Assembly (NCBI GenBank): GCA_029266945.1 | Contig: JARIED010000028.1 | Location: forward strand, 1-64,000 | Length of the DNA: 64,000 bases | Direction: 5' to 3' | Source of the DNA: Slackia sp. | GTDB lineage: Bacteria > Actinomycetota > Coriobacteriia > Coriobacteriales > Eggerthellaceae | Part shown: in pieces, positions 42,227 to 51,310 of the stretch | Numbering within the stretch: the first letter of the stretch is position 1 | Layout of the letters: every line of letters begins with the position of its first letter | Notes under the pieces: model-generated | Told to the model about the DNA's origin: nothing | The model's input: the letters and a program-made list of their open reading frames with translations, nothing else | Databases searched by the model: none | Translations under genes and position numbers: made by a program

Positions 42227-43090
42227 ATGAACATCCTGATTATCCGCAATAATTCCAATGCGGCCGCCCTCGATGCGTCGATGCTTCTGGCCGCTTACCT
42301 CGACTCCCAGGGGGTTGCGCATCAGGAGCTCGACTCGACGCCCCTGTCGATCGAATCGGTCAAAGACACCTGCGCGCACGTCGATGTGGCCTCCTTCGAC
42401 ATGGTGGTTTCTCTCGGCGGCGACGGCACGATGCTTCGTACCGCCCGTTTGGTCGGCAAGACGCGCGTGCCGATTCTGGGTATCAACTTCGGCCACCTCG
42501 GCTTCCTGGTGAACTCTTCGGAAGACGGCGTCGTGGCCATCGTGGCCGCCGCTCTTGCGGGCGATGTCGTGCGTGAAGAGCGCGCCAGCCTGCACATCGA
42601 CCTGATCTCGAACGGCGAAGTGGTCGCAAGCCGCTTCGCGCTCAACGAGTTCTCGGTCACGCGCGGCGCCCTGGGCCGCATCATCGATTTCGGCATCGAA
42701 ATCTCCGGCAACCACCTCGTCGACATGCGCGGCGACGGCCTGGTGGTCTCTTCGGCCACCGGCTCCACGGCCTATGCGCTTTCCGCAGGCGGTCCGCTGG
42801 TCGCCCCTGATTTCAAGGGCCTTGTGGTGGTGCCGCTGGCTCCGCACACGCTGCTCTCTCGCTCCGTCGTCACCGATCCGAGCGACATCGTCGAGATCGA
42901 CCTGTCCCGCAACCCCGAGAGCCGCGAGGCGAGCTACTTCGTGGACGGCGAGTTCATTTCGCTCGACGAGCCGATCGACCGCGTCCTGGTGCGCAAGTCG
43001 AACAATCCCACCGTGCTGCTGCGCTATAAGAACGAAGGCTTCTACAGCGCGGTCGCCAATACGTTCTTCTCCGACGAACGCCGCATGTAG
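42227..43090 (+). CDS. nadK: NAD kinase
   Basis: A 287-residue ATP-NAD kinase, making NADP. Visible are S-L-G-G-D-G-T-M-L (catalytic GGDGT, about 64-72), G-I-N-F-G-H-L-G-F-L, N-E-F-S-V-T-R and the D-G-L-V-V-S-S-A-T-G-S-T-A-Y-A-L-S-A-G-G-P block typical of the fold. The ATG at 42227 follows ACGAGGC. It is monocistronic, ends at a strong terminator, and is divergent from murJ. Confidence 0.95.
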   Translation: MNILIIRNNSNAAALDASMLLAAYLDSQGVAHQELDSTPLSIESVKDTCAHVDVASFDMVVSLGGDGTMLRTARLVGKTRVPILGINFGHLGFLVNSSEDGVVAIVAAALAGDVVREERASLHIDLISNGEVVASRFALNEFSVTRGALGRIIDFGIEISGNHLVDMRGDGLVVSSATGSTAYALSAGGPLVAPDFKGLVVVPLAPHTLLSRSVVTDPSDIVEIDLSRNPESREASYFVDGEFISLDEPIDRVLVRKSNNPTVLLRYKNEGFYSAVANTFFSDERRM

Positions 43091-43111
43091 TTTTCGCCCC
43101 TAAGGGTTTTG

Positions 43112-43142
43112 AACGGCCGAGGATCTTCCTCGGCCGTTTTTC
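43112..43142 (+). terminator. Terminator after nadK
   Basis: AACGGCCGAGGA (43112-43123) pairs with 43127-43138 around TCT; a TTTTT run follows. Confidence 0.93.
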
Positions 43143-43180
43143 GTTTCTGCGGCTTGCCTGGCGAGCGCGGGGGCGACATT

Positions 43181-43213
43181 GAAAAAGGCGCCGACTTGCT
43201 GCGTCGACGCCTT
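43181..43213 (-). terminator. Terminator of the UPF0371 gene (minus strand)
   Basis: Positions 43185-43195 pair with 43203-43213 with one mismatch; on the minus strand the stem runs into TTTTTC. Confidence 0.7.
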
Positions 43214-43236
43214 GGATTGCATGCGCTATGCGCGGC

Positions 43237-44718
43237 TTATTTATGGTAGAAGGAGTGCTGCTCGTATTTAGGCTCGCAGCACACGTTGATGCCGAGCTTG
43301 CGATAGAGGCTTTCGTCGGTGGCCGAGATGATGACCGAGAAGAACGCATCGCATCCGCGCAGGTCGTCGACGTGTGCGATGGTCTGCGCCGCGACGGGGT
43401 TGGTCGCCGAGCTGATTGACAGCGCGATCAGGGTCTCGTCTGAATGCAGGCGCGGGTTCTTGCTGGCCAGCTGCTCGGTCTTCAGACGGCAGATGGGCTC
43501 GATCGCCTCGTTGCTGATGACGAGGAGGTCGTCGTCGACGCCCGCCACCGCCTTGAGCGCATTCATGAGCAGCGAAGAGGCGGCGCCCAGCAGGTCGGAT
43601 GTCTTGCCCGTGATCACGCGGCCGTCGGGAAGCACCATGGCTCCTGCGGGGGCGCCGGTGGTTTCTTCCTTGAGCAGCGCGGCGCTGCGTGCGGGGGAGA
43701 AGCTCGACGTGACGCCCGCCTGGTTCATGAGCATTTCAAGCTTCTCGAGGCTTTTCTGGCCCACGCCCGTGCGCTTCACGTCGACGGCGGTCTGGAAGTA
43801 GCGGCGCACGATCTCCATCTTCGCGGCGCCGCGCACCACGTCGTCGTCGGTGATGGCGAGGCCGGCCATGTTCACGCCCATGTCGGTGGGGGACTGGTAC
43901 GGGCTCGAGCCGGAGATGCGCTCCATCATGGCCTTGAGGACGGGGAAGATTTCCACGTCGCGGTTGTAGTTGACGGTCGAGACGCCGTAGGCCTCGAGAT
44001 GGAACGGGTCGATGATGTTGGAGTCGTCCAAATCGACCGTGGCCGCCTCGTAAGCCAGGTTCACGGGATGCGCGAGCGGCAGGTTCCATACGGGGAAGGT
44101 CTCGTACTTCGCGTAGCCTGCGGTCACGCCGCGCTTGTGCTCGTGGTAGAGCTGCGACAGACAGGTGGCCATCTTGCCGGATCCGGGGCCGGGGGCCGTC
44201 ACCACGACGAGCGGACGGGTGGTCTCGATGTATTCGTTCTTGCCGTAGCCCTCGTCGCTGACGATGTGGTTGATGTCGTACGGATAGCCCGCGATGGGGT
44301 AGTGCAGGTAGCATGCGATGCCGAGGGACTGCAGGCGTCTGCGGAACATGTCGGCGGCAGGCTGGCTGGTGTAATGCGTGATCACGACGCCGCCCACGAG
44401 AAAGCCCATGCCGCGGAAGATGTCCATCAGGCGCAGGGAGTCCTCGTCGTACGTGATGCCTAGATCGCCGCGGACCTTGTTCTTCTCGATGTCGTTGGCG
44501 TTGATGGTGATGATAATCTCGACGTCGTCGACGAGGCTTTGCAGCATGCGGATCTTGGAGTCGGGCTCGAAGCCGGGAAGCACGCGGGCGGCATGGTGGT
44601 CGTCGAAGAGCTTTCCGCCGAATTCGAGGTAGAGCTTGCCCTCGAACTGGTCGATGCGGTTGCGAATATGCTCTGCCTGCAATGCGATGTATTTTTCGTT
44701 GTCGAATCCGATGCGCAT
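43237..44718 (-). CDS. UPF0371/DUF1846 family protein
   Basis: A 493-residue conserved protein of unknown function. The start M-R-I-G-F-D-N-E-K-Y, E-F-G-G-K-L-F-D-D-H-H-A-A-R-V-L-P-G and G-F-L-V-G-G-V-V-I-T-H-Y are typical of UPF0371, found in Firmicutes and anaerobic actinobacteria. About residues 170-185 contain A-P-G-P-G-S-G-K-M-A-T, a P-loop-like turn, so nucleotide binding is plausible. The terminal C-C-E-P-K-Y-E-Q-H-S-F-Y-H-K is conserved-looking. No pathway can be assigned from the neighbours (nadK convergent, xerC/D divergent). The start follows AAAGGGG. Confidence 0.85.
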   Translation of the reverse strand: MRIGFDNEKYIALQAEHIRNRIDQFEGKLYLEFGGKLFDDHHAARVLPGFEPDSKIRMLQSLVDDVEIIITINANDIEKNKVRGDLGITYDEDSLRLMDIFRGMGFLVGGVVITHYTSQPAADMFRRRLQSLGIACYLHYPIAGYPYDINHIVSDEGYGKNEYIETTRPLVVVTAPGPGSGKMATCLSQLYHEHKRGVTAGYAKYETFPVWNLPLAHPVNLAYEAATVDLDDSNIIDPFHLEAYGVSTVNYNRDVEIFPVLKAMMERISGSSPYQSPTDMGVNMAGLAITDDDVVRGAAKMEIVRRYFQTAVDVKRTGVGQKSLEKLEMLMNQAGVTSSFSPARSAALLKEETTGAPAGAMVLPDGRVITGKTSDLLGAASSLLMNALKAVAGVDDDLLVISNEAIEPICRLKTEQLASKNPRLHSDETLIALSISSATNPVAAQTIAHVDDLRGCDAFFSVIISATDESLYRKLGINVCCEPKYEQHSFYHK

Positions 44719-44928
44719 GAGATCGCGAGCCCCTTTCTGGGTGAGGGCGGTGCACGCCGCCGAGAGAATCGATGTCGAACAGATGAATTATATATCAGCG
44801 TGTTTCGACTCTGTGTCGCGAGCGTTTCCGCTGCATGAATTGGCCGGATGTCGTTCATGTCCGCATGCGGCGGGCGTGCGGTAGAATCGGCCGAAGCGAT
44901 CCGGGCCGAGACGGAAAGGAGACATGCC

Positions 44929-45891
44929 GTGGCAGAGAAGGTCTCGCTGCGCCGCGAGGCGCCCGAAGGCGACGAGTCGTTCGAAGCGTCGCGCGCGCTC
45001 GCGAAGGAATATCTGGCGTATCTTTCCGTCGAACGGGGCGCTTCGGCGCTGACGGTGGGTTCGTACGCGTCCGATCTGGACGACTACGCCTCGTTTCTCG
45101 CGGCCGAGCGTGGACGCTCGGCCGCCCGTGCCGCGCGCTCGGATGTGGACGCCTATGCACGCGATTTGGCCGAGCGCGGATACGCGGCCGCCAGCAGAGA
45201 GCGCCGCATGGCCGCCGTCAGGGGGATGCATCGTTTCCTCGCGCGCGAGGGGCTTGCGGCGGGCGACGCCGCCGCCGACGTGGAACTTCCCGACGTGCCG
45301 CGCCGCCTTCCCGACGTCTTGTCGGTCGAGCAGGCCGCGATGCTGCTCGACCGCGACTACCGTCCCGACGAACTGGGCGCGCGCGACCGCGCGATCATGG
45401 AGGTGCTTTACGGCTGCGGGCTGCGCGTGAGCGAGCTCGTCGGCATGGATGCAGGCGACGTCTTTTTCGACGAAGGGTTCGTGCGCGTCGTCGGCAAGGG
45501 AAGCGCCGTGCGCGTCGTTCCGTTCGGCGGCGCGGCCGCCCGCGCGATCGCCGATTATCTGGAATCAGCCCGGCCCGTACTCGCCGACAAAGCGCCGTCG
45601 CCTCCGTCGGCGCTGTTCCTCAACGCGCGCGGCCGCCGTCTGACGCGCCAGGGCGTCTACGGGGTGGTGGAGAAATCGGGTGCCGCCGTGGGCCTTGCGG
45701 GGCTGCATCCCCATACACTGCGCCACACCTTCGCCACGCATATGCTGGAGGGCGGAGCCGACCTGCGCACGATCCAGGAGATGCTCGGCCATGCCGACAT
45801 CTCTACCACGCAGATCTATGTCCATGTGACCTCGCTCCATCTGCGCGAGGAATACCTGGCCGCCCATCCGCGCGCCCGCGGAATCGTCTGA
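44929..45891 (+). CDS. Tyrosine recombinase of the XerC/XerD family
   Basis: A 320-residue tyrosine recombinase. The N-terminal SAM-like domain (about 20-110) has [10 protein letters not shown]. The catalytic domain shows G-L-R-V-S-E-L (first Arg), G-K-G (Lys), [10 protein letters not shown] (His, second Arg), L-G-H-A (His) and the nucleophile in T-Q-I-Y-V-H-V. All six residues are present. Chromosome dimer resolution at dif is the expected role; whether it is XerC or XerD, or the only one, cannot be decided here. The GTG at 44929 has GGAAAGGAG 7 nt upstream; the earlier ATG at 44848 lacks one. It precedes the dcw cluster. Confidence 0.88.
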   Translation: MAEKVSLRREAPEGDESFEASRALAKEYLAYLSVERGASALTVGSYASDLDDYASFLAAERGRSAARAARSDVDAYARDLAERGYAAASRERRMAAVRGMHRFLAREGLAAGDAAADVELPDVPRRLPDVLSVEQAAMLLDRDYRPDELGARDRAIMEVLYGCGLRVSELVGMDAGDVFFDEGFVRVVGKGSAVRVVPFGGAAARAIADYLESARPVLADKAPSPPSALFLNARGRRLTRQGVYGVVEKSGAAVGLAGLHPHTLRHTFATHMLEGGADLRTIQEMLGHADISTTQIYVHVTSLHLREEYLAAHPRARGIV

Positions 45892-45921
45892 CCCCACATT
45901 TCCTCCATGCCATTCGTTTTC

Positions 45922-45952
45922 AAGACGGCACTATATATGGTGCCGTCTTTTC
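45922..45952 (+). terminator. Terminator after the Xer gene
   Basis: AAGACGGCAC (45922-45931) pairs with 45940-45949 around an A/T loop; TTTT follows. It isolates the dcw cluster from upstream genes. Confidence 0.88.
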
Positions 45953-46062
45953 GTATGACACAACATCTTCTTATCTCTGGTGCTATATGCGCTGAGGTGT
46001 CGCCGACAGGCGAAATCGCCTGTCTTTCAGAGTTGAAAAGTGGGGGGAGAAACGCCGTGCGG

Positions 46063-46107
46063 TGGGCGATTTTATTGCGAGGTGGGAGGAAGTGGGATAA
46101 AATGGCG
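46063..46107 (+). promoter_or_regulatory. mraZ promoter with MraZ-box repeats
   Basis: Direct repeats TGGGA at 46083 and 46093 and TGGCG at 46103 recur exactly every 10 bp, with TGGGC at 46063 in the same phase. This matches the TGGGn repeats with 5-nt spacers bound by MraZ in other bacteria. A promoter, TTGCGA (46075-46080), 17-nt spacer, TAAAAT (46098-46103), is embedded in them, so MraZ binding should block it. Confidence 0.75.
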
Positions 46108-46146
46108 GGCATCGGTTGGGGTGTTGCAATGTGAAGGGGGATGAGC

Positions 46147-46581
46147 GTGGCCGGTCTATTCGGTGAATATCGCCATAAGATCGATGCCAAAGGCCGCCTT
46201 TCCCTTCCTGCCGCATTTCGAAAGACCTTGACCGAAGACACCCAGTTGGTGGTCGTTCCCGATTCCAAGAACGGCTTCCTTTCCGTCTACACCGTGGATA
46301 ACTACGAAGCGTGGGTGGGCGCTCTGTTCGAGAAGAAGGGCGGCTACAACCCGGGCGATCGCAAGCACGTCATGCTGCGCACCAAACTCAATGCCAGCGC
46401 CATGCCCAACGCGATGGACGCTGCGGGACGCATCAACGTGTCTGCGAAGCAGCGCGAGATGGTGGGGTTGGAAAAAGAAGCGGTTCTGGTGGGCAACACC
46501 GACCATTTTGAGATCTGGGATGCCGCGCGTTGGGATGAATTCCAGAGCAGCGTAGATCTCGACGAATTGCTGTTCTCGTAA
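46147..46581 (+). CDS. mraZ: Transcriptional regulator MraZ
   Basis: A 144-residue MraZ with the two AbrB-like halves: L-F-G-E-Y-R-H-K-I-D-A-K-G-R-L-S-L-P-A-A-F-R (D-x-K-G-R motif 1) and A-M-D-A-A-G-R-I-N-V-S (motif 2, D-x-x-G-R). It forms rings that bind its own promoter and repress the dcw cluster. The GTG at 46147 is chosen since AAGGGGG ends 6 nt before it; the in-frame ATG at 46141 directly abuts that site. Repeats in the promoter fit autoregulation. rsmH follows after 11 nt. Confidence 0.94.
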   Translation: MAGLFGEYRHKIDAKGRLSLPAAFRKTLTEDTQLVVVPDSKNGFLSVYTVDNYEAWVGALFEKKGGYNPGDRKHVMLRTKLNASAMPNAMDAAGRINVSAKQREMVGLEKEAVLVGNTDHFEIWDAARWDEFQSSVDLDELLFS

Positions 46582-46592
46582 GGAGTCCGCAC

Positions 46593-47561
46593 GTGGAAAA
46601 GATGACAAGCGAATACCGGCATATCCCCGTCCTGCTCGACGAGTGCCTCGAGCAATCGCACCTCAAACCGCAGCACACGTTCGTAGACGCGACGCTCGGC
46701 GGGGCGGGCCATTCTTCCGAAGTGGCACAACGTCTGGGGTCTGACGGCCTTCTGATAGGCATCGACCAGGACGATATGGCGCTCGCCGCCGCGGGAGCCC
46801 GTTTGAAGGCGCTCGGTTCGACTGACCTGCCTCAGATCGAGCTTTTGCGCGGCAACTTCGGAAACCTCGACGAGCTTCTTCTCGAAGCCGAGGTCCCGGG
46901 CATCGACGCTATTCTGTTCGACCTGGGCGTCTCTTCGCCGCAGCTTGATTTTCCGTCGCGGGGGTTCTCGTTCAAGGAGGACGCCCCTCTGGACATGAGG
47001 ATGGATCCGGGCAACCAGACCACAACCGCAGCAGAGCTCATCAACACCCTGGATGCAGCAGAGCTCGCTCGGATCATCCGCGATTGTTCCGATGAGAAGT
47101 GGGCCAGCCGCATCGCGCAGTTCATCGTCGCTGCGCGCGAGCGCGCCCCTATTGAGACGAGCGGGCAGCTCGTCGAGATCATCAAGGCCGCCATTCCCGC
47201 ATCGGCGCGTCGTGCGGGCGGTCACCCCGCCAAAAGGACCTTCCAGGCGTTGCGCATCGAGGTGAATTCCGAGCTTTCGGTCCTGCGCAGCGGTTTGGAG
47301 GCGGCGGTGCGCTGGCTGAATCCGAAGGGCCGTATCCTGGTGATCAGCTACCATTCTCTCGAGGACAGGGTCGTCAAAGAAGTGTTCGCCGAGCATGCGC
47401 GCACGTGCACCTGCCCTCCCGGACTCCCCGTATGCGCGTGCGGGGCCGATCCGGCGCTGAAGATCATCACGCGCAAGCCGATTCTTCCGACGCCGGAAGA
47501 AATCGAGCGCAACCCGCGCGCCCGCAGCGCCAAGCTGCGCGTCGCGGAGAAGATACGTTAA
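46593..47561 (+). CDS. rsmH: 16S rRNA (cytosine-1402 N4) methyltransferase
   Basis: A 322-residue RsmH (MraW). It opens H-I-P-V-L-L-D-E-C-L, with the SAM motif D-A-T-L-G-G-A-G-H-S and the family block I-L-F-D-L-G-V-S-S-P-Q-L-D, and later G-H-P-A-K-R-T-F-Q-A-L-R-I-E-V-N and Y-H-S-L-E-D-R-V-V-K. It methylates C1402 in the ribosomal P site. The GTG at 46593 has AAGGAG upstream; an ATG three codons later is possible. Second gene of the dcw cluster. Confidence 0.96.
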   Translation: MEKMTSEYRHIPVLLDECLEQSHLKPQHTFVDATLGGAGHSSEVAQRLGSDGLLIGIDQDDMALAAAGARLKALGSTDLPQIELLRGNFGNLDELLLEAEVPGIDAILFDLGVSSPQLDFPSRGFSFKEDAPLDMRMDPGNQTTTAAELINTLDAAELARIIRDCSDEKWASRIAQFIVAARERAPIETSGQLVEIIKAAIPASARRAGGHPAKRTFQALRIEVNSELSVLRSGLEAAVRWLNPKGRILVISYHSLEDRVVKEVFAEHARTCTCPPGLPVCACGADPALKIITRKPILPTPEEIERNPRARSAKLRVAEKIR

Positions 47562-47623
47562 TGCCGATACGCATGTAGAGCAAGCCGACCGTAGAGCGTT
47601 GCATCTGAAGAAAGGGGGCCGGT

Positions 47624-48109
47624 GTGAGTCGCACGAATGCATACCGTGCCTCCCGGTCGGGATACCTATACGGCAGCTCCGCGCCGGCCGTGCCCGATCG
47701 TTCGGGCGCTGATTTCGAGGTCATACCAGGTCGGCGGGAGTATTCCGATGTGGTGACGCTTCCCACATCGGTTATGGGAATAGCGAAAGTCATCGTCGCG
47801 GCAGCTTTGGTGGTCGCGACGTTGTGCTGTATACGCGTGGGCCTGACCGCGGCGAGCGTCACGAGCTCGATCGCCGCCGACGACCTGAGTGCCAAGATCG
47901 AGAACGCCCGTTCTTACGGCAGCGATCTCGAGGTGCAGCAGAGCAGGCTTTCCAACTCGACCCATATTCGCGTCGAGGCGGCGAGCCTGGGCATGGCGCC
48001 TCCGCTGAGCACCGAAGCGGTCGTGCTGCCCCCCGACATCGTGGCGACGGATGCGGAAGGCAACCTCTCCTTGTCGGGAAGCATCGCCGCCATTGCGAAT
48101 CAAGGATAA
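47624..48109 (+). CDS. FtsL-like septum formation protein
   Basis: A 161-residue bitopic protein in the ftsL slot: polar N terminus (1-48), one hydrophobic helix (about 50-76), then a heptad-like region (about 80-108) ending S-N-S-T-H-I-R-V-E-A-A-S-L-G-M-A-P-P, which matches the (N)-x-x-R-I-E-x-x-A-x-x-L-G-M end of FtsL/FtsL-like proteins. It would link FtsB/DivIC and FtsI. Identification rests on position, topology and this short motif, as sequence conservation is low. The start is GTG after AAAGGGGG. ftsI begins 3 nt after the stop. Confidence 0.78.
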   Translation: MSRTNAYRASRSGYLYGSSAPAVPDRSGADFEVIPGRREYSDVVTLPTSVMGIAKVIVAAALVVATLCCIRVGLTAASVTSSIAADDLSAKIENARSYGSDLEVQQSRLSNSTHIRVEAASLGMAPPLSTEAVVLPPDIVATDAEGNLSLSGSIAAIANQG

Positions 48110-48112
48110 TCG

Positions 48113-49816
48113 ATGAGCGAACGCAGACCATCCAATCCACGCAGCGTTTCCGACGGCTCGCCTTCGAGCCGTCTGTCTTTTATGCTGCTGTCGTTTCTCG
48201 CAATCGCCCTGATATGGGCCGGCCGCCTTGTGTATTTGCAGGTCATCAAGGCCGATGAACTCAGTTCCGCCGCCGCGGCCTCGCGCACGGTGAGCGCCGA
48301 CATCTCTCCGCGTCGCGGAACCATCTACGACCGCAACGGAAACGTGCTGGCCACCAGCGTCGACGCCACGACGGTGTACGCGAACCCCAAAGAGGTGGTC
48401 GATAGGGCGTCGACGGCGCAGGCGCTGGCCGACTCGCTCGGCGGCGACGCCTCCGCCTACCGCGATCTACTCTCCCAGGACACCACCTTCGTTTATCTCA
48501 AACGCAAAGCCGACGTTGATGTGGCCGATGCGTTGCGCGAAGAAGGGCTGGCGGGCGTCTATTTCATCGACGACACGAAGCGCGTCTATCCTTACGGCAA
48601 GGTGGCCGGCCAGGTTCTCGGCTTCGTCAACGTGGACGGCCAGGGCGTGTCGGGGCTCGAGCTGTATTACGATGACATCCTCAAAGGCACGCCTGGCAGG
48701 CTGGTTGTGCAGCGCGGTGGCAAGGGCGTTCCCATCCCCGGCGGCACCGAGGTCGACGATCCCGCCGAAGACGGCCAGGATATCGTAATCTCGATCGATA
48801 TCGACATGCAGAGCTATCTGGAGAAACGCCTTGCCGAAGGCGTCGAGCAGATCGGCGGCGACGACGGCGGCGCGGTGCTCATGGATGCGTCGACGGGCGA
48901 GCTGCTGGCGATCGCCTCCACGCCGTATTTCGATCCGGCGGCTCCGTCCGAATCCGAGGTGGGGTCCGACTCGCTCAAGCCCGTCACGCAGGCATACGAG
49001 CCGGGCTCGATCTTCAAGACCGTCTCCATGACGGCCTTGCTCGAAACCGGCGCGATATCGCCCGACACCACGGTGTTCGCGCCCGCGGGCTTGGCGGCCG
49101 ACGAATACGTGATTACCGACGCCCACGAACGCGGCGATATGACCATGACGGCGCGCTACGTGATGCAGGATTCCTCCAACGTCGGCATCTCGTTGCTCGT
49201 CGAGGGACACCTCGGCTTCGGCCCGCTGTACGACAAAATCGTGTCCTACGGCCTCAACGGCGCCACCGGCATCGATTACCCGGGCGAGGCGGGCGGCTAT
49301 CTGGCCCCCGACGTGGGCACGTGGCCGCAGATCCTCAAGTACAACGTAACGTTCGGCCAGGGCGTGGCGACTACGCCTTTGCAGATGACGCGTTTCTACG
49401 GAGCCCTCATCAACGACGGCGTGGCTGCGACTCCGCACCTGCTGCTGTCCAAGCCGCAGACCGGCGAGGTCATGACCTACGAGTCCGAGACGATCATCGA
49501 GAACAAGGCGGCGATCGCCCCCATGGTGAGCATGCTCGAGACGGTCGTCGAAGAGGGAACGGGCAAAGGCGCCGCCATCGAAGGCTATGTCGTGGCGGGC
49601 AAGACGGGCACCGCGGAATACGTCGACGAGGAAACCGGCCAGTACGCCAGGCATTCCTACAACCTCGATTTCGTCGGCGTGCTTCCGAACGCTTCGACGC
49701 CGCTCGTGTGTTTTGTGGGTGTGAACGAGGTTCCCTACGAGCGAAATACCACCGAAGTGTTTAAGGATATAATGACCGAAGCCATAAGCCGCTACCGCGT
49801 GGTTCAAAGCGACTAG
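48113..49816 (+). CDS. ftsI: Septal class B penicillin-binding protein (FtsI/PBP3)
   Basis: A 567-residue class B PBP. Short cytoplasmic segment, one membrane anchor (about 22-44), PBP dimerisation domain starting R-R-G-T-I-Y-D-R-N-G, and a transpeptidase domain with S-x-x-K as E-P-G-S-I-F-K, S-S-N, and K-T-G in V-A-G-K-T-G-T. No PASTA domains follow, unlike Firmicute PBP2x. It crosslinks septal peptidoglycan with FtsW. Downstream, murE is missing and murF comes directly. Confidence 0.95.
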   Translation: MSERRPSNPRSVSDGSPSSRLSFMLLSFLAIALIWAGRLVYLQVIKADELSSAAAASRTVSADISPRRGTIYDRNGNVLATSVDATTVYANPKEVVDRASTAQALADSLGGDASAYRDLLSQDTTFVYLKRKADVDVADALREEGLAGVYFIDDTKRVYPYGKVAGQVLGFVNVDGQGVSGLELYYDDILKGTPGRLVVQRGGKGVPIPGGTEVDDPAEDGQDIVISIDIDMQSYLEKRLAEGVEQIGGDDGGAVLMDASTGELLAIASTPYFDPAAPSESEVGSDSLKPVTQAYEPGSIFKTVSMTALLETGAISPDTTVFAPAGLAADEYVITDAHERGDMTMTARYVMQDSSNVGISLLVEGHLGFGPLYDKIVSYGLNGATGIDYPGEAGGYLAPDVGTWPQILKYNVTFGQGVATTPLQMTRFYGALINDGVAATPHLLLSKPQTGEVMTYESETIIENKAAIAPMVSMLETVVEEGTGKGAAIEGYVVAGKTGTAEYVDEETGQYARHSYNLDFVGVLPNASTPLVCFVGVNEVPYERNTTEVFKDIMTEAISRYRVVQSD

Positions 49817-49855
49817 CCGCCCGTGCGCGGGCGTTCACGTCAGAAAGCATCGAAC

Positions 49856-51310
49856 ATGAAACTGGACACGAACCGCATTCTCGATATCACGGGCGGGCGC
49901 CTCGCGCTCGCCCCCGCAGACGCCGAGCGCGACCTGGTGGGTCTCACCTGGGATTCGCGCACGGCATGGCAGGATTGCCTCTACGCCGCCCTTCCGGGCG
50001 AGCGCGTCGACGGCAACGACTTCATCGCGTCGGCCGTCGAGGCAGGCGCCATGCTGGCGCTGGCGGGCCGCGAGCCCGATGGCGCCGCCATCGAGGCGGC
50101 GCGTTCCCGCGGAGCGGGCATCGCCGTGGTCGACGACGTCGAGGCCGCCATCACGGCGCTTGCCGCCGCATGGCGTTCCATGCTCTCGGCTACGGTCGTG
50201 GGCATCACGGGCTCGGTGGGCAAGACCACGGTGAAAAGCCTCACGCGCCAGGTCCTTTCCTCGCGTTTCAAGACCGTCGCCACCAAGGGTAACTTCAACA
50301 ACGAGCTCGGCGCGCCTTACACGGTGCTTTCGGCCGATGCCGACTGCGAGATGCTCGTCGTGGAGATGGGCATGGACGACCTGGGCCAGATTGCCCATAT
50401 CTGTTCGTTCGCCAAGCCTGACATGGGCCTGGTCAACAACGTCGGCGTGTCGCATCTCGAGCGCCTCGGGTCGCGCGAGAACATCGCCCGCGCCAAGGCC
50501 GAGCTCTTCGACGCGCTCGAGCCGGGCTCGTTCGCATTCGTGAACGCGGCCGACGACATGACGCCGTTCCTGCGCACGTGCGGCCGCCTGGCCGAGGGCG
50601 AACTGAACGAAGCCGCCTTCAGCGCGGCGGGCGAGCCCGAGGGCGAAGGCTGCGCGGTCTGGGCCGAGGACGTCTCGGTCGATGACGAGGGCCGTCCGAG
50701 CTTCACGCTGTGCGCCCGCGGCTTCGCCGTCGTCGGTGCCGGTGCCGAACGCGTCGCATGCTCGCTGGGCCTGCGCGGCGTCCACAACGTATCCAACGCC
50801 TGCGGCGCGGCGGCGATCGGCCTCGCGTGCGACATCGATCTGTCCGATGTTGCCCGCGCGCTGGGCGAGGCCCGTCCCGAGGCGGGCCGCCAGGAGGTCA
50901 AGCGCGCGGCGTGCGGCGCCGTGGTGTTCGACGACGCCTACAACGCGAGCCCCGCGTCCATGAAAGCGTCGCTTGCCATGCTCGCAAGCTATAAAGCGTC
51001 CGGGCGCAAGATCGCCGTGCTCGGCGATATGGGCGAACTCGGCGCGGCAAGCGTCGAAGGCCACAAGGAAACGGGCCGCGCGGCGGCTCAGGCAGGCGTC
51101 GCCCTGCTCGTCTGTGCGGGCGAGGCCGCGGCCGATATCGCCGCGGGCGCCCTCGAGGCCGGCATGGCCGAAGAGCGCATCGTGCGCGTCGCCGATGCCG
51201 ATGAGGCCGTGCGCGCTTTGGAAGGAAGGGTCGATTCGTCGGATGTCGTGCTGGTGAAAGCCTCGCACTTCATGCGTCTCGACCGCGTCGTCGAAGGGAT
51301 AATCGCCTAA
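49856..51310 (+). CDS. murF: UDP-MurNAc-tripeptide:D-Ala-D-Ala ligase
   Basis: A 484-residue Mur ligase. The first domain has T-W-D-S-R-T (uridine-side binding, typical of MurF/MurE), then the P-loop G-I-T-G-S-V-G-K-T-T (about 118-127), N-N-E-L-G-A-P-Y-T (characteristic of MurF), H-N-V-S-N-A and F-D-D-A-Y-N-A-S-P-A-S-M (typical of MurF). It is thus MurF and not MurE. The start at 49856 has only a weak AGAAAG site. The mraY start codon overlaps its stop codon by one base. Confidence 0.95.
   Translation: MKLDTNRILDITGGRLALAPADAERDLVGLTWDSRTAWQDCLYAALPGERVDGNDFIASAVEAGAMLALAGREPDGAAIEAARSRGAGIAVVDDVEAAITALAAAWRSMLSATVVGITGSVGKTTVKSLTRQVLSSRFKTVATKGNFNNELGAPYTVLSADADCEMLVVEMGMDDLGQIAHICSFAKPDMGLVNNVGVSHLERLGSRENIARAKAELFDALEPGSFAFVNAADDMTPFLRTCGRLAEGELNEAAFSAAGEPEGEGCAVWAEDVSVDDEGRPSFTLCARGFAVVGAGAERVACSLGLRGVHNVSNACGAAAIGLACDIDLSDVARALGEARPEAGRQEVKRAACGAVVFDDAYNASPASMKASLAMLASYKASGRKIAVLGDMGELGAASVEGHKETGRAAAQAGVALLVCAGEAAADIAAGALEAGMAEERIVRVADADEAVRALEGRVDSSDVVLVKASHFMRLDRVVEGIIA

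Noticed and set aside
44929-45891. Xer-family recombinase as a sign of an integrated element
   Set aside because: It sits alone beside the dcw cluster, has normal composition, and no attachment-site repeats or cargo genes flank it; a housekeeping XerC/D role is simpler.
49856-51310. Possible murE identity for the Mur ligase after ftsI
   Set aside because: The NNELGAPYT and DDAYNASPASM segments are MurF features, and no MurE-type D-N-P-R/D-D-P-N motif is seen.
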